19,581 nucleotides of DNA, taken from NCBI GenBank assembly GCA_025360895.1, contig JANYBF010000478.1:1-19581 (forward strand). The letters run 5' to 3'. Below the pieces are notes generated by a model, which searched no databases, was not told the DNA's origin, and worked only from the letters and a program-made list of their open reading frames with translations. Source of the DNA: Verrucomicrobiota bacterium. Its GTDB lineage: Bacteria > Verrucomicrobiota > Verrucomicrobiia > Limisphaerales > JADLHS01. The first letter of the stretch is position 1; each line of letters opens with the position of its first letter. The position numbers and the translations under genes were made by a program. Of the stretch, positions 1-8,037 are shown piece by piece.

Positions 1-611
1 GCCAGGTTCGCTTCATCAAACCGCCCTTCTGCGAACGTTGCGGCGTGCCCGTCGCGGGCGAAATCACCACGGCCTTCGAGTGTGCCAATTGCCGGGATCT
101 GGAACTCCACTTCTGTTCCGCGCGTTCCGCCGTCACCGCGCGCGGCGTGGCCTTGGAAACCCTTCATCGCTACAAATACTCCCGGGCGCTCTGGTTCGAA
201 CCCTTTCTCATTGATCTTTTTCTGCGGGCGGCGCTTCCCGCGTTGTGCGATGAGAAATGGGATTTGGTTGTGCCCGTGCCGTTGCACCACCTCAAAGAAC
301 GCGAGCGCGAATTCAATCAGGCCGAGCGCCTCGCCGCCCCGCTCGCCCGGGCACTCGCCCTGCCCCTCAATTCCCGGCTCCTGCGCCGCGTCCAACCCAC
401 CCGCACCCAAACCCTGCTCACCAAGGCCCAGCGCGCCGAGAACGTCCGCCGCGCCTTCGCCCGGCGCGATGCCCGCCGTTTGCAGGGCGAACGAGTGATC
501 CTGGTGGACGACGTCTTCACCACCGGCGCAACCACGAGCGCCTGCGCCCGCGTGTTACGCGCGGCCGGGGCGGGCGAAGTTTGCGTCTGGACAGTGGCCC
601 GCGGACTTTGA
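1..611 (+). CDS. comF: ComF family phosphoribosyltransferase-like protein (5' partial)
   Basis: The reading frame is already open at the window edge, so the N-terminus lies outside. The first visible codons give a double-CXXC zinc-ribbon: PFCERCG at about position 30, then CANC about 20 residues later. This is the hallmark of ComF/GntX-type proteins. The C-terminal half is a type I phosphoribosyltransferase fold with the PRPP loop VILVDDVFTTGATTS near the end, including the paired Asp residues and the TTGAT phosphate-binding turn. The family is linked to DNA uptake in naturally competent bacteria, but many members are uncharacterised, so a competence role here is inference. A GTG at 45 is in frame but would cut through the zinc-ribbon and is not a plausible start. 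The gene ends 111 bases before accD on the same strand. Confidence 0.9.
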   Translation, partial: QVRFIKPPFCERCGVPVAGEITTAFECANCRDLELHFCSARSAVTARGVALETLHRYKYSRALWFEPFLIDLFLRAALPALCDEKWDLVVPVPLHHLKEREREFNQAERLAAPLARALALPLNSRLLRRVQPTRTQTLLTKAQRAENVRRAFARRDARRLQGERVILVDDVFTTGATTSACARVLRAAGAGEVCVWTVARGL

Positions 612-722
612 ATACTACGGTTGACTTGTTGGTGGTTTGCCGATTTTGAAAAAGACCGTGAAGCTAACGACGACGAAATGAATCTTTCGCCTCGAACCCC
701 CAGTCCAACCCAGATTTTGACC

Positions 723-1685
723 ATGTCCACCACCTCGTTCACCAAAAAGAGCCTTGGCACGGACTCGATTGAGCCCGGGCTCACCCCACCACCCGCCAGT
801 GACCACCCCACCCCGTTCATCAAACGCAAGCTCAAGCTCGGCGGCGCGAAATCTAAAAAGCGCGAAATCCCGGAAGGACTCTGGCAAAAATGTCCCAAGT
901 GCGAGACGATGATCTTCGACAAGGAACTCGACGAGAATCTCAAAGTCTGCGCCAAGTGTGAGTATCATTTTTCCATCGGTGCCCGCGAACGCATCCATTC
1001 CCTCGTCGAAACCTGCACCTTCGAGGAAATGGACGCCCAGATGATCAGCGTGGACACGTTACAGTTCACCGGCGCTTCCGCCTACAAGGACAAGCTCGCC
1101 GCCAACTGGAAGAAAACTAGTCTCAAGGACGCAGTCATTACCGGCGTAGGCCGGATTGGCGAACACCGCGTCGCGCTTGGGGTGATGGACTTCAGCTTCC
1201 TGGGCGGTTCGATGGGGGCGGTCGTCGGCGAAAAACTCGCACGCCTCATCGAAGCGGGCACGGAAAAAGGGCTGCCCGTCATCATCATTTCCACCAGCGG
1301 CGGCGCGCGCATGTACGAAGGCATGTTCAGTCTTATGCAAATGGCAAAAACCTGCGCCGCCCTGGCTTATCTTGCCAAAGCCAGGCTCCCCTACATCAGC
1401 ATCCTCACCAATCCCGATTATGCCGGCGTGATGGCCAGTTACGCGAGCGTGGGCGATCTCATCCTCGCCGAACCCGGTGCGATGATTGGCTTTGCCGGGC
1501 CGCGCGTCATCAAGGATACGACGCAGGCGGAGTTGCCGCCCGGGTTTCAAACCGCCGAATTCCTGCTTGATCACGGTCTCATTGACGCCATCGTCCCACG
1601 CAAGGAAATGAAGGAACGCCTCATCGAGTATCTCGCCTTCATGATGGCCGGGCGAAAAAACCGTGTGGTGACCGCAGCGGCATAA
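723..1685 (+). CDS. accD: acetyl-CoA carboxylase carboxyltransferase subunit beta
   Basis: AccD pairs with AccA to transfer CO2 from carboxybiotin to acetyl-CoA, giving malonyl-CoA, the first committed step of fatty-acid synthesis. The diagnostic N-terminal C4 zinc finger is present (CPKC, then CAKC about 20 residues on), preceded by the family motif IPEGLWQKC. The crotonase-like carboxyltransferase core follows, with FLGGSMGAVVGEK, STSGGARMYEG (oxyanion-hole glycines), the conserved LTNPDYAGVMASYA stretch and GFAGPRVI. From this ATG the protein is 320 aa, with about 55 residues before the zinc finger; E. coli AccD has about 26. An ATG at 678 is also in frame and would add 15 residues. Neither start has a convincing ribosome-binding site, so the start is uncertain while the identity is secure. 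Confidence 0.95.
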   Translation: MSTTSFTKKSLGTDSIEPGLTPPPASDHPTPFIKRKLKLGGAKSKKREIPEGLWQKCPKCETMIFDKELDENLKVCAKCEYHFSIGARERIHSLVETCTFEEMDAQMISVDTLQFTGASAYKDKLAANWKKTSLKDAVITGVGRIGEHRVALGVMDFSFLGGSMGAVVGEKLARLIEAGTEKGLPVIIISTSGGARMYEGMFSLMQMAKTCAALAYLAKARLPYISILTNPDYAGVMASYASVGDLILAEPGAMIGFAGPRVIKDTTQAELPPGFQTAEFLLDHGLIDAIVPRKEMKERLIEYLAFMMAGRKNRVVTAAA

Positions 1686-1771
1686 CGGTTTATCTTTCCA
1701 AGATGGCGCTGGGCGGACGTGGCAAAAATTCCTCCTTGGTCTGACTTTGCCCGCAACGGATACTCTTACCC

Positions 1772-2590
1772 ATGCCAGAACTCCTCGAAGCCCTCGCCGC
1801 CGAACTGGAACGCCCACGTAAACTATCCGCCCAGGTTGTCAACCATCTCAGCGGCACTTACGGCCTTGACCGCGACGCCATCGGTGCCTTCCTCATCAAC
1901 GAACTCCCCAAGTTGGAAGACTACGAAATTGACCTGGCGCTCTCGCCGGTCTTCACGCCCACGTTGAAGGATCAGGCTGTTTTCGCCGACTTGCTGGGTC
2001 AGGAATCCGTGCCGACGACCGAATGGCCAAGATTGATTCAACAACTCATCGCCCGCCCAACTCAAGCGCAACTGGTGACCGAGGAAGGGCAAAAACATCC
2101 CGTGCCCTTGCGCGACGTTTCCATTGAGCGCTACGTCCATCGCCTTCGGCTTGACGCCACGATTGCCGGCCCTCTTTTCAAATTGCTGAACCATCTGTCG
2201 CCGGCTGCTGATCGTCCGTTGCTCAAAGCCGTGGCCCGTCGCGCCGCCTGGGAGAACGAGGCCCGCCGGGAAATCCTGGCCCGCTACCTCACTACCGTTG
2301 CCGGCAGCGAAGTGTATCGTCTCGACGACGTGGTGGAATTGTTAAAACTGGCGGAAACGTATCAGCCCGCCGACGTGGCCAGTCTGCTTGCGCAAATCCC
2401 CCACTGGCTCCGGGTGCTGCGCCAGGAAATCAACGAGTCGGGCGGTGGAAAACCGTTTTTTAACGAACGCGTCGAGGAATTGCACGGCGGTGGACGCGAC
2501 CAACGCCGCCAAGACAACTCCCGCGGCACAGCCAAGGAAAATGAGCGGGCATTTCTCGAACGGCTGCAGCAAGTCTTGATTGGCCGTTGA
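1772..2590 (+). CDS. hypothetical protein, 272 aa
   Basis: I do not recognise this protein. It starts at an ATG 86 bases after accD and runs to a TGA with codon use like its neighbours. It is predicted soluble and mostly helical, without a signal peptide, membrane span or cysteine motif. The N-terminus (MPELLEALAAELERP) is leucine and glutamate rich. A mid-section of short helices (RPLLKAVARRAAWENEARREIL) looks like helical-repeat packing. The C-terminus becomes polar (GGGRDQRRQDN) and ends in an amphipathic helix (ENERAFLERLQQVLIGR). Position after accD on the same strand permits co-transcription, but nothing ties it to lipid synthesis. I judge it real because the long antisense frame here does not span it and composition is even throughout. 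Confidence 0.75.
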   Translation: MPELLEALAAELERPRKLSAQVVNHLSGTYGLDRDAIGAFLINELPKLEDYEIDLALSPVFTPTLKDQAVFADLLGQESVPTTEWPRLIQQLIARPTQAQLVTEEGQKHPVPLRDVSIERYVHRLRLDATIAGPLFKLLNHLSPAADRPLLKAVARRAAWENEARREILARYLTTVAGSEVYRLDDVVELLKLAETYQPADVASLLAQIPHWLRVLRQEINESGGGKPFFNERVEELHGGGRDQRRQDNSRGTAKENERAFLERLQQVLIGR

Positions 2591-2744
2591 AGCGCACAGA
2601 TAGGCGGACCTGTTCAAAAAACGCGCCACGGGCAAGCACCGCTGGACGGAATAGCGGATCCAACACGGGCCGAGACACGCGGACCTAGAAATTGAGACGG
2701 AGAGCATTTGTAGCCGGCGGCGGGACACACAATAAATCGTCCGC

Positions 2745-2790
2745 CACACTTCCAGCTCTTCACAGAAATAGCCCTGTGGGGGTGGAACGT
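2745..2790. terminator. possible bidirectional hairpin between convergent genes
   Basis: The 246-base gap between the convergent 272-aa gene and the nine-heme cytochrome gene holds a nested inverted repeat. TTCCA (2750-2754) pairs with TGGAA (2783-2787), and inside it CACAG (2761-2765) pairs with CTGTG (2774-2778). A GGCGG/CCGCC pair lies just to the left (2716-2720/2741-2745). There is no clean T-run, so this is only a weak terminator candidate. I see nothing else in the gap. Confidence 0.25.
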
Positions 2791-2836
2791 AAATGATCTG
2801 AACTAACCCAGACCTACAACCCGGCTGGCTATCCGG

Positions 2837-5059
2837 TCACGGCACTTGCACTACGCGGAAGTAGGCCTGACTTCCGCCACTCCGCGTGGAGGTGACCATC
2901 GAGATGTTGTTCCCGGTGCCGTTGGTCACCGATCCGACATTCAACCAGGCACTCATCAAGTCCGAGATTTTTTGCACCTGATATTTTTTCCCGATTTCCG
3001 AGGCGAACTCGATCTCCGCCGCCGTGTAGATCTTCACCACGAAGCCGGGCTTATCGGCAACGTTCAAGGGATCGCTGCCGGCTTGCAATTCAGCCAGATC
3101 GCTGAAGCCATCGCCGTCTGAATCCGCCAGGAGCGGATTGGTGCCGGCGGCCAGTTCGAGCGTATTGCTCACGCCGTCGCGGTCCGGGTCACCGTTACCG
3201 TCGTAGGCAGTAATACTACCGAAGTTCGCGAGCTCCCATTTGTCCGACAATCCATCGTGATCGGCGTCATCGGTGATATCCGCGATGGAGGCTTTCAGCA
3301 GGCCAACGGCGTAGCTCAGGTTGTGGACCCCGTAACTGCCGTCTTCGAGCACGAACTGATAATTGTAGGCGGCGCGCAATTGTTGCTTGGTGAAGGCCGA
3401 GCTAATGGAAACCGTCGGCTGGCCGATCGGCGGCAACAGTTTGGCCAGTTGCGCCAGGAGATGTTTCACCTCAGTCTGGACGCCATCCACAACTCCATCG
3501 CCGTCGTAATCGCCACGTTTAAAGTCGAAGGTGTCAATAGGGCCGTGGCAGTTCGAGCACAAGCCCACGAGATAAATGTTGGTCGAACCATTCTCGTAGT
3601 GATTGCGGAACGTGTGCCCGCCCGCCAGTCCCGCGGCGGGATCGGAGGCGCCGACCGTTTGCAGATGGCAGGCCACACAGGTATCCTTGACGGCCTGACT
3701 GTGTGCCGAACTGGCGATCTCCTTGCCATAAGTGATGGCGTTCACGCCCTCGAGCATGTCGGTTTGCGGACCGTGATGCGGACCAAACTGGCTGCTGCCG
3801 GTGGTGGTTTCAACATAACTGACCGCGTCCCGACGGCTGATGTGGCAGTTCATGCAAAGTTGCCCCAACCCGCCGTTGGTGATCGTGGTAACTCCATCCA
3901 TGAGCGTGACCGGATCCAGTTTACGGAGCATGTGCGGGTTGTTGGCGTCACCGTGGGGATCATGACAGGCGGCGCAGGTGATGGCTTCATACGCCGTGCG
4001 GCGCTGATTTTCCGGGACGCCATCCGTGTAGTCCACGAAGCCGGGAGCGGCATGACAACGGACGCAGGCGGACCGGCCTTCGCCAGTGGGAACGCGCGTG
4101 GCGATGGCATGTTTGGAATTGGCCCATTCGAGCCCTTTGATGTGATACGGCTCGGCATCGTGACACTGGGCGCAATCGCCGGCACTAAAACTGACCGAAA
4201 TGCGATTGGTGTTGCCCAAGGAAAAGGCATGTTCGCTGCCGGCGCCGTGACAGCTTTCACACTGCACGTTCGCCTTTTCCCGCAAACTCTTTGGCATCGC
4301 CAGAAAGTTTCCATTCGTCAGCACACTCGGAACGGTCCACCCCAGTTGAGTTTGCAGGTCATCGAATCCGCCATTCACTGCGAGCGGGTTGTTGTCGAAA
4401 CCGAGCGTATGGCATTTGACGCAGTTCTGGCTGAAATGATTTCCCTGCCAGCCATCAATGTTATTGGAGAGCGCCATGGAGTGAAGCGTCTTTGACCACG
4501 GAACAATCTTGTCCGGGAGATAACCGCCGCTGTGGCAGAATAGACAACTGTTATTCACGCCCAAGTAAGTGCTGCCGGAGATTTCGCGGGTCAGGATCAA
4601 ATTGCCGCCGTTCGTCGCGACGTTGGCGGTCACGATGTATTGCCCGACGACATCCGGACGCAACATCTGGCGGGCGCCGGCGACCTGATAGAACCCACGG
4701 TCGCCCGGACTATAAATCGGCATGTTGGCTGTGATCGGGCTGGCCGCCAGCGTGGCGGTGGAACCCACGGGTCGAGAGTTCAAGGTCCAAGTGACGCTAA
4801 GAATGCGCGCCGCCGGAATTGACTGGAGCACCTGCGCCTCGAGGTAAGCCGGCTGTCCCAGCCCGACGGTGAACAAGCCGCCCGAAGTCTGCGTCGCCGC
4901 CGGCAGCGCATAATCCGTAATCTCTTGTGGCGTCAGTGGACGCGCGCTGATCTGGCCTGACGCGGTGGGTTGGGCGTTTGAATTGATCATACTGCCCGCA
5001 AGCAGCAGCAAGGTTGGCAGGCCGATTATTGCTCTGATGGTGGAAGGTTGAATTCTCAT
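2837..5059 (-). CDS. secreted nine-heme c-type cytochrome with TSP3-like repeats
   Basis: This is a 740-aa exported multiheme cytochrome. From the ATG at 5059 the signal peptide is MRIQPSTIRAIIGLPTLLLL..., with likely cleavage after SNA. An ATG at 5107 would add 16 polar residues ahead of it. Residues about 35-160 resemble a beta-sandwich. Nine CXXCH heme sites follow between about 172 and 505: CLFCH, CVKCH, CESCH, CAQCH, CVRCH, CAACH, CMNCH, CVACH, CSNCH. Next come an acidic DYDGDGVVDG loop, the helix-associated motif DGSYGVHN, whose His could be a distal heme ligand, then DHDGLSD, DPDRDGVSN and DSDGDGFSD calcium-binding repeats (about 598-660). The C-terminal module (KKYQVQKISDL...W...AYFRVVQ) is of a kind common in secreted verrucomicrobial proteins. 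The likely location is the periplasm, outer surface or outside the cell. It lies downstream of the GldG-like gene on the same strand. Confidence 0.92.
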   Translation of the reverse strand: MRIQPSTIRAIIGLPTLLLLAGSMINSNAQPTASGQISARPLTPQEITDYALPAATQTSGGLFTVGLGQPAYLEAQVLQSIPAARILSVTWTLNSRPVGSTATLAASPITANMPIYSPGDRGFYQVAGARQMLRPDVVGQYIVTANVATNGGNLILTREISGSTYLGVNNSCLFCHSGGYLPDKIVPWSKTLHSMALSNNIDGWQGNHFSQNCVKCHTLGFDNNPLAVNGGFDDLQTQLGWTVPSVLTNGNFLAMPKSLREKANVQCESCHGAGSEHAFSLGNTNRISVSFSAGDCAQCHDAEPYHIKGLEWANSKHAIATRVPTGEGRSACVRCHAAPGFVDYTDGVPENQRRTAYEAITCAACHDPHGDANNPHMLRKLDPVTLMDGVTTITNGGLGQLCMNCHISRRDAVSYVETTTGSSQFGPHHGPQTDMLEGVNAITYGKEIASSAHSQAVKDTCVACHLQTVGASDPAAGLAGGHTFRNHYENGSTNIYLVGLCSNCHGPIDTFDFKRGDYDGDGVVDGVQTEVKHLLAQLAKLLPPIGQPTVSISSAFTKQQLRAAYNYQFVLEDGSYGVHNLSYAVGLLKASIADITDDADHDGLSDKWELANFGSITAYDGNGDPDRDGVSNTLELAAGTNPLLADSDGDGFSDLAELQAGSDPLNVADKPGFVVKIYTAAEIEFASEIGKKYQVQKISDLMSAWLNVGSVTNGTGNNISMVTSTRSGGSQAYFRVVQVP

Positions 5060-5170
5060 CTTTGGCCTATGGTTTGAAGGATTCGCTGTTACGCGCTCTG
5101 AAGGCATCCTACCGGAACCGTATTTCCCGGCTACGCGGCGATTGTCAAAAGCAAATCACCGGTTGCCGTT

Positions 5171-5253
5171 CTCCTAGTCCTCGTTCTCGAAACTTAATTG
5201 CAAAAACGAGGACGAGTAGGAATCCTTGGCGGACGCAGCAGCCTAGGCTGCTG
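5171..5253. repeat. palindromic intergenic element (stem-loop plus 18-bp perfect palindrome)
   Basis: The 220-base gap between two - strand genes contains two adjacent dyads. In the first, GTCCTCGTT (5177-5185) pairs with AACGAGGAC (5205-5213), extended by CCTA (5173-5176) with TAGG (5217-5220) across a three-base bulge. The second is the perfect palindrome CAGCAGCCTAGGCTGCTG (5236-5253). Such units resemble dispersed intergenic repeats of large verrucomicrobial genomes, but only one copy lies in this window. The first stem could also act as a terminator for the GldG-like gene transcribed from the right. Confidence 0.5.
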
Positions 5254-5279
5254 TTCGGCGTGCCCTCGCCTCCCCATGC

Positions 5280-6215
5280 CTACTGCGTCACGCGTTTGAG
5301 CTGTCGCACGGCGGCCAGATGACCTTGCATCCGGCTCGAAATCTCACCGAGTTTTTCATTTTGCTCCGTCGGAAGTTGCGCCAGCTTTTTCCGCGCGACC
5401 TGTTCCGCTTCCGGACTCTCCTTCTGCGCCTCGACCAGACGTTGTCGTGCGTCCGCGAGTTGTGCCTGCATCTCAGCCACCGCCACTTTGAATTCCTCCA
5501 AGCCCATCGCCTTCACCTTTTGCGCGGCCTCCGCACGTGAGAGCAACTCTAGTTCGGGAATGACCTTCAATATTTCGTCCGGAGACGCGGCGCTGATTGG
5601 TGCTGGATTCAGCACCACTTCGCCTGCCGCGGCGGTGCCGCTTCCAACGCGCGCAATTGCGCGACTCAAATCGAATTCCAACGCCGCTTCCCATTCCTGG
5701 GCGAGGCTTGGCAGCACCGCCTTCTGTCCCGGTCCAATCACTGCAATGCCCAAATAGTTCAAATCACCCCGGCCCAGGCGCAATGGCTCGATGCCATCGG
5801 CCGCGGCGGATGAACCTGCTGCGGAGGGCGACTCGAGCCGCTTCACCACGATCCGACCGCCGCCCGCATGTTCATACTCGGTGAGCAATTCTGCGACGCG
5901 TTGCGCAAACTCCCGCCGTGGTGCGGCCGCTGGCGAGCCATCGAGCAAGGCGTAGAAACGAATCTCCACCGGTGCACTGATGCGTTGCAAAACCGCGAGT
6001 GTCGCGTCGGACAACGGGGACGGCGCACCCGGCTCGGTCGCCACCGGGCGGACCGGGTTCGTCGGACTGGAATTCCAAAGGAACCATCCGCCGGCGACTG
6101 CCGCTCCGACTAGAAACAGCGCCGCGAGAATTATCGCGGGCCGACTGAAACCGTGTTCCCTACGTTGCCCTTTGGTCCCCGCCACCTGTGCTCCAGTTGG
6201 TCTAATGTTCGTCAT
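5280..6215 (-). CDS. membrane-anchored GldG/ABC_transp_aux-like protein
   Basis: The protein has 311 aa. One transmembrane helix (about residues 26-47, PAIILAALFLVGAAVAGGWF) follows a basic N-terminus, so the body should be periplasmic. Residues about 65-200 resemble the ABC_transp_aux/GldG-type domain: LSDATLAVLQRISAPVEIRF, an EYEHAGGGRIVVKRLE strand, LNYLGIAVIGPG, then LEFDLSRAIARV. Full-length GldG-like proteins are longer and end in a second membrane span. Here the rest is a Glu/Ala/Gln-rich coiled coil (about 225-305) ending VRQLKRVTQ. No partner ABC permease or ATPase gene is visible. It is followed on the same strand by the nine-heme cytochrome and divergent from the second one. Family-level assignment is moderate; function is unknown. 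Confidence 0.75.
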   Translation of the reverse strand: MTNIRPTGAQVAGTKGQRREHGFSRPAIILAALFLVGAAVAGGWFLWNSSPTNPVRPVATEPGAPSPLSDATLAVLQRISAPVEIRFYALLDGSPAAAPRREFAQRVAELLTEYEHAGGGRIVVKRLESPSAAGSSAAADGIEPLRLGRGDLNYLGIAVIGPGQKAVLPSLAQEWEAALEFDLSRAIARVGSGTAAAGEVVLNPAPISAASPDEILKVIPELELLSRAEAAQKVKAMGLEEFKVAVAEMQAQLADARQRLVEAQKESPEAEQVARKKLAQLPTEQNEKLGEISSRMQGHLAAVRQLKRVTQ

Positions 6216-6268
6216 ACTCTGGATGATGAACCCGGAAGTTGATTTTCGTCTGCGCCTTTTTTGAAATT

Positions 6269-6297
6269 ATCCGGCTCTTTGTTGCGCCCGGCCGGAT
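6269..6297. promoter_or_regulatory. divergent intergenic region with inverted repeat
   Basis: The 171 bases between the divergent GldG-like gene (start 6215) and the second nine-heme cytochrome (start 6387) must hold promoters for both directions. ATCCGGC (6269-6275) and GCCGGAT (6291-6297) form a 7-bp inverted repeat with a 15-base spacer, which could be an operator. I could not identify convincing -35/-10 boxes on either strand. Confidence 0.25.
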
Positions 6298-6386
6298 TTT
6301 GCATCACCAACGCGAATACGTAGCAGGACAAGAAACGCCATGTCCTCGGCAATATCGGGAGAGCCGGATTTCAACCCCAGTCTAGC

Positions 6387-8021
6387 ATGGAAGAAGTGCG
6401 AACGGGTCAACATGAATTCGGTCGGGTTTTCACCCTGCTCGCTTGCCTCATGTCCAGCACGGCGGCGCTCGCGGAGGAAGTCCCACACCTGAGCATCACG
6501 CAACCCGGCGGCATGCCGGGATGGCCGGTCATGACGGGCATCCAATACTCCAACTACGTGGCGAAGCTCTCGTGGGATGGTCCTTCCGGCTATTATCAAT
6601 TGTACCAGAAGACGAACCTCGCCAGTTCCACCTGGCAAAAGTTCGGCAGCCCGAATCTTAACCGGACCACCAACGTCACCTTGCTGCATAGCAACATCTT
6701 TTTCCGCGTGGCGGGGCCGTCACCGCAATACGCCGGATCGCGAGCCTGCCTGGAATGTCACGCCTCCGTCCATAGCGCCGAATCGAATACCCGGCACGCC
6801 CAGGCGCTGAACACGCTGAAAGCAATCCACCAGGACAAGAACCCGAGTTGTCTGCCCTGTCATACGGTTGGCTACGGTCTGCCCACCGGCTTCATCAGCG
6901 AAGTGGCGACCCCGCAACTCGCGGGCGTGCAATGTGAGAATTGCCACGGGCCGGCCGCAAATCACGCTGCGAACGAAATGGACCTCGTCGCACGTCCGCG
7001 CAGGGACATCGCGGCCCAGGTCTGCGGTGGTTGTCACAACGGTTCGCATCAGCCGACTTTCGCGGAATGGAGCAGCAGCGGACACGCGGTTGTGGTCGAG
7101 GACATGAATCCGCAGAGCCGGATCAATAGTTGTGGCCGTTGTCATTCGGGTACGGCGCGGCTCGCGATGGTGTCTGGCGTCCCGGCAAACATGATTGCGA
7201 CCACGCTGACGAATGACGCCAATGTCCCCATCACTTGCGCCGTCTGTCACGACCCGCATTCCCAGCACGCGTGGACGAATGTCTTAAGTGGCATCGTTTC
7301 CACGAATCAACTCCGTTACCCGACTGCATCCACTAATTATTTTTCCCTCACTCCGTCGTCCATTTTCACCAACCGGTACGACATCAACGTTTGTGCGCAA
7401 TGCCACAATGATCGTGGCGCGGCGTGGACCAGTTCGAGTCGTCCTCCGCATCATTCGCCGCAATACAATGTCCTGATGGGGACGGTCGGCGTCCGGGCGG
7501 ACGGATCGAACCCCGCCACGAATCCCCGGCCCGCATCACATGCCTTGTTGATTACGAACCAATGCGTTGGTTGTCATATGCCCACCCGGGAGTTTGCGAG
7601 CGAGGCCGACCCCGCGGTCACTGGACATTCATTTCAAGTCACAGCGTTCGAGAGTTGCCGGACGTGTCATCAGGCCGACCCCGAAGGACTGGTGGAATTT
7701 GTCCAAGACTTCGTGATCAAGCCGCGCCTGCAACTACTGCAAGCCAGGCTCGATGACTGGGCCACCAATAGTTCTCCGTTGATCCTGCGAACGAATTACG
7801 GAGTGTTGGCCTGGGAATACACCACCCCCGGCGAACTCTCCCCGGGTACGCGCGGCCCGAACGATGCGGAGCAGGCGTTGATCCCGATCCCGATCAAGCA
7901 GGCGCGCTTCAATCTCTACATCGTGAACACCGACGGAAGCTTTGGAGTTCACAACGCGCTCTATGCGATTGACCTCCTCGACACCGCCATCGCCTGGGTG
8001 CAATCGCAGTTGGGCCCGTGA
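6387..8021 (+). CDS. secreted nine-heme c-type cytochrome
   Basis: This 544-aa exported cytochrome has a signal peptide ending in AALA before EEVPH. Residues about 45-112 form a short module (YYQLYQKTNLASSTWQKFG ... IFFRVAG) that matches the C-terminal module of the other nine-heme protein in this window but sits at the opposite end. Nine CXXCH sites lie between residues 121 and 428: CLECH, CLPCH, CENCH, CGGCH, CGRCH, CAVCH, CAQCH, CVGCH, CRTCH. The C-terminal about 115 residues have no heme motif but contain DGSFGVHNALYAIDLLDTAI, the same motif seen after the hemes in the - strand paralogue. It opens a tight + strand run: 16 bases to the DmsE-like gene, then 12 bases to the barrel gene. This suggests it is the exported terminal cytochrome of a porin-cytochrome complex. 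Confidence 0.93.
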   Translation: MEEVRTGQHEFGRVFTLLACLMSSTAALAEEVPHLSITQPGGMPGWPVMTGIQYSNYVAKLSWDGPSGYYQLYQKTNLASSTWQKFGSPNLNRTTNVTLLHSNIFFRVAGPSPQYAGSRACLECHASVHSAESNTRHAQALNTLKAIHQDKNPSCLPCHTVGYGLPTGFISEVATPQLAGVQCENCHGPAANHAANEMDLVARPRRDIAAQVCGGCHNGSHQPTFAEWSSSGHAVVVEDMNPQSRINSCGRCHSGTARLAMVSGVPANMIATTLTNDANVPITCAVCHDPHSQHAWTNVLSGIVSTNQLRYPTASTNYFSLTPSSIFTNRYDINVCAQCHNDRGAAWTSSSRPPHHSPQYNVLMGTVGVRADGSNPATNPRPASHALLITNQCVGCHMPTREFASEADPAVTGHSFQVTAFESCRTCHQADPEGLVEFVQDFVIKPRLQLLQARLDDWATNSSPLILRTNYGVLAWEYTTPGELSPGTRGPNDAEQALIPIPIKQARFNLYIVNTDGSFGVHNALYAIDLLDTAIAWVQSQLGP

Positions 8022-8037
8022 ACCACAACAAAACCGC

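Noticed and set aside
621..722. Possible N-terminal extension of AccD from a TTG at 621, or TTGACT as a -35 box
   Set aside because: The extension (TCWWFADFEKDRE) is unlike AccD and has no ribosome-binding site. TTGACT has no good -10 box at the right distance.
1059..1817. 252-codon open frame on the - strand over accD
   Set aside because: accD is secure on the + strand, and the antisense frame is a shadow without motifs.
3257..4495. 412-codon open frame on the + strand inside the nine-heme cytochrome gene
   Set aside because: It lies antisense to nine CXXCH motifs in the - strand frame, has no protein-like domain or ribosome-binding site, and is a typical shadow frame in GC-rich DNA.
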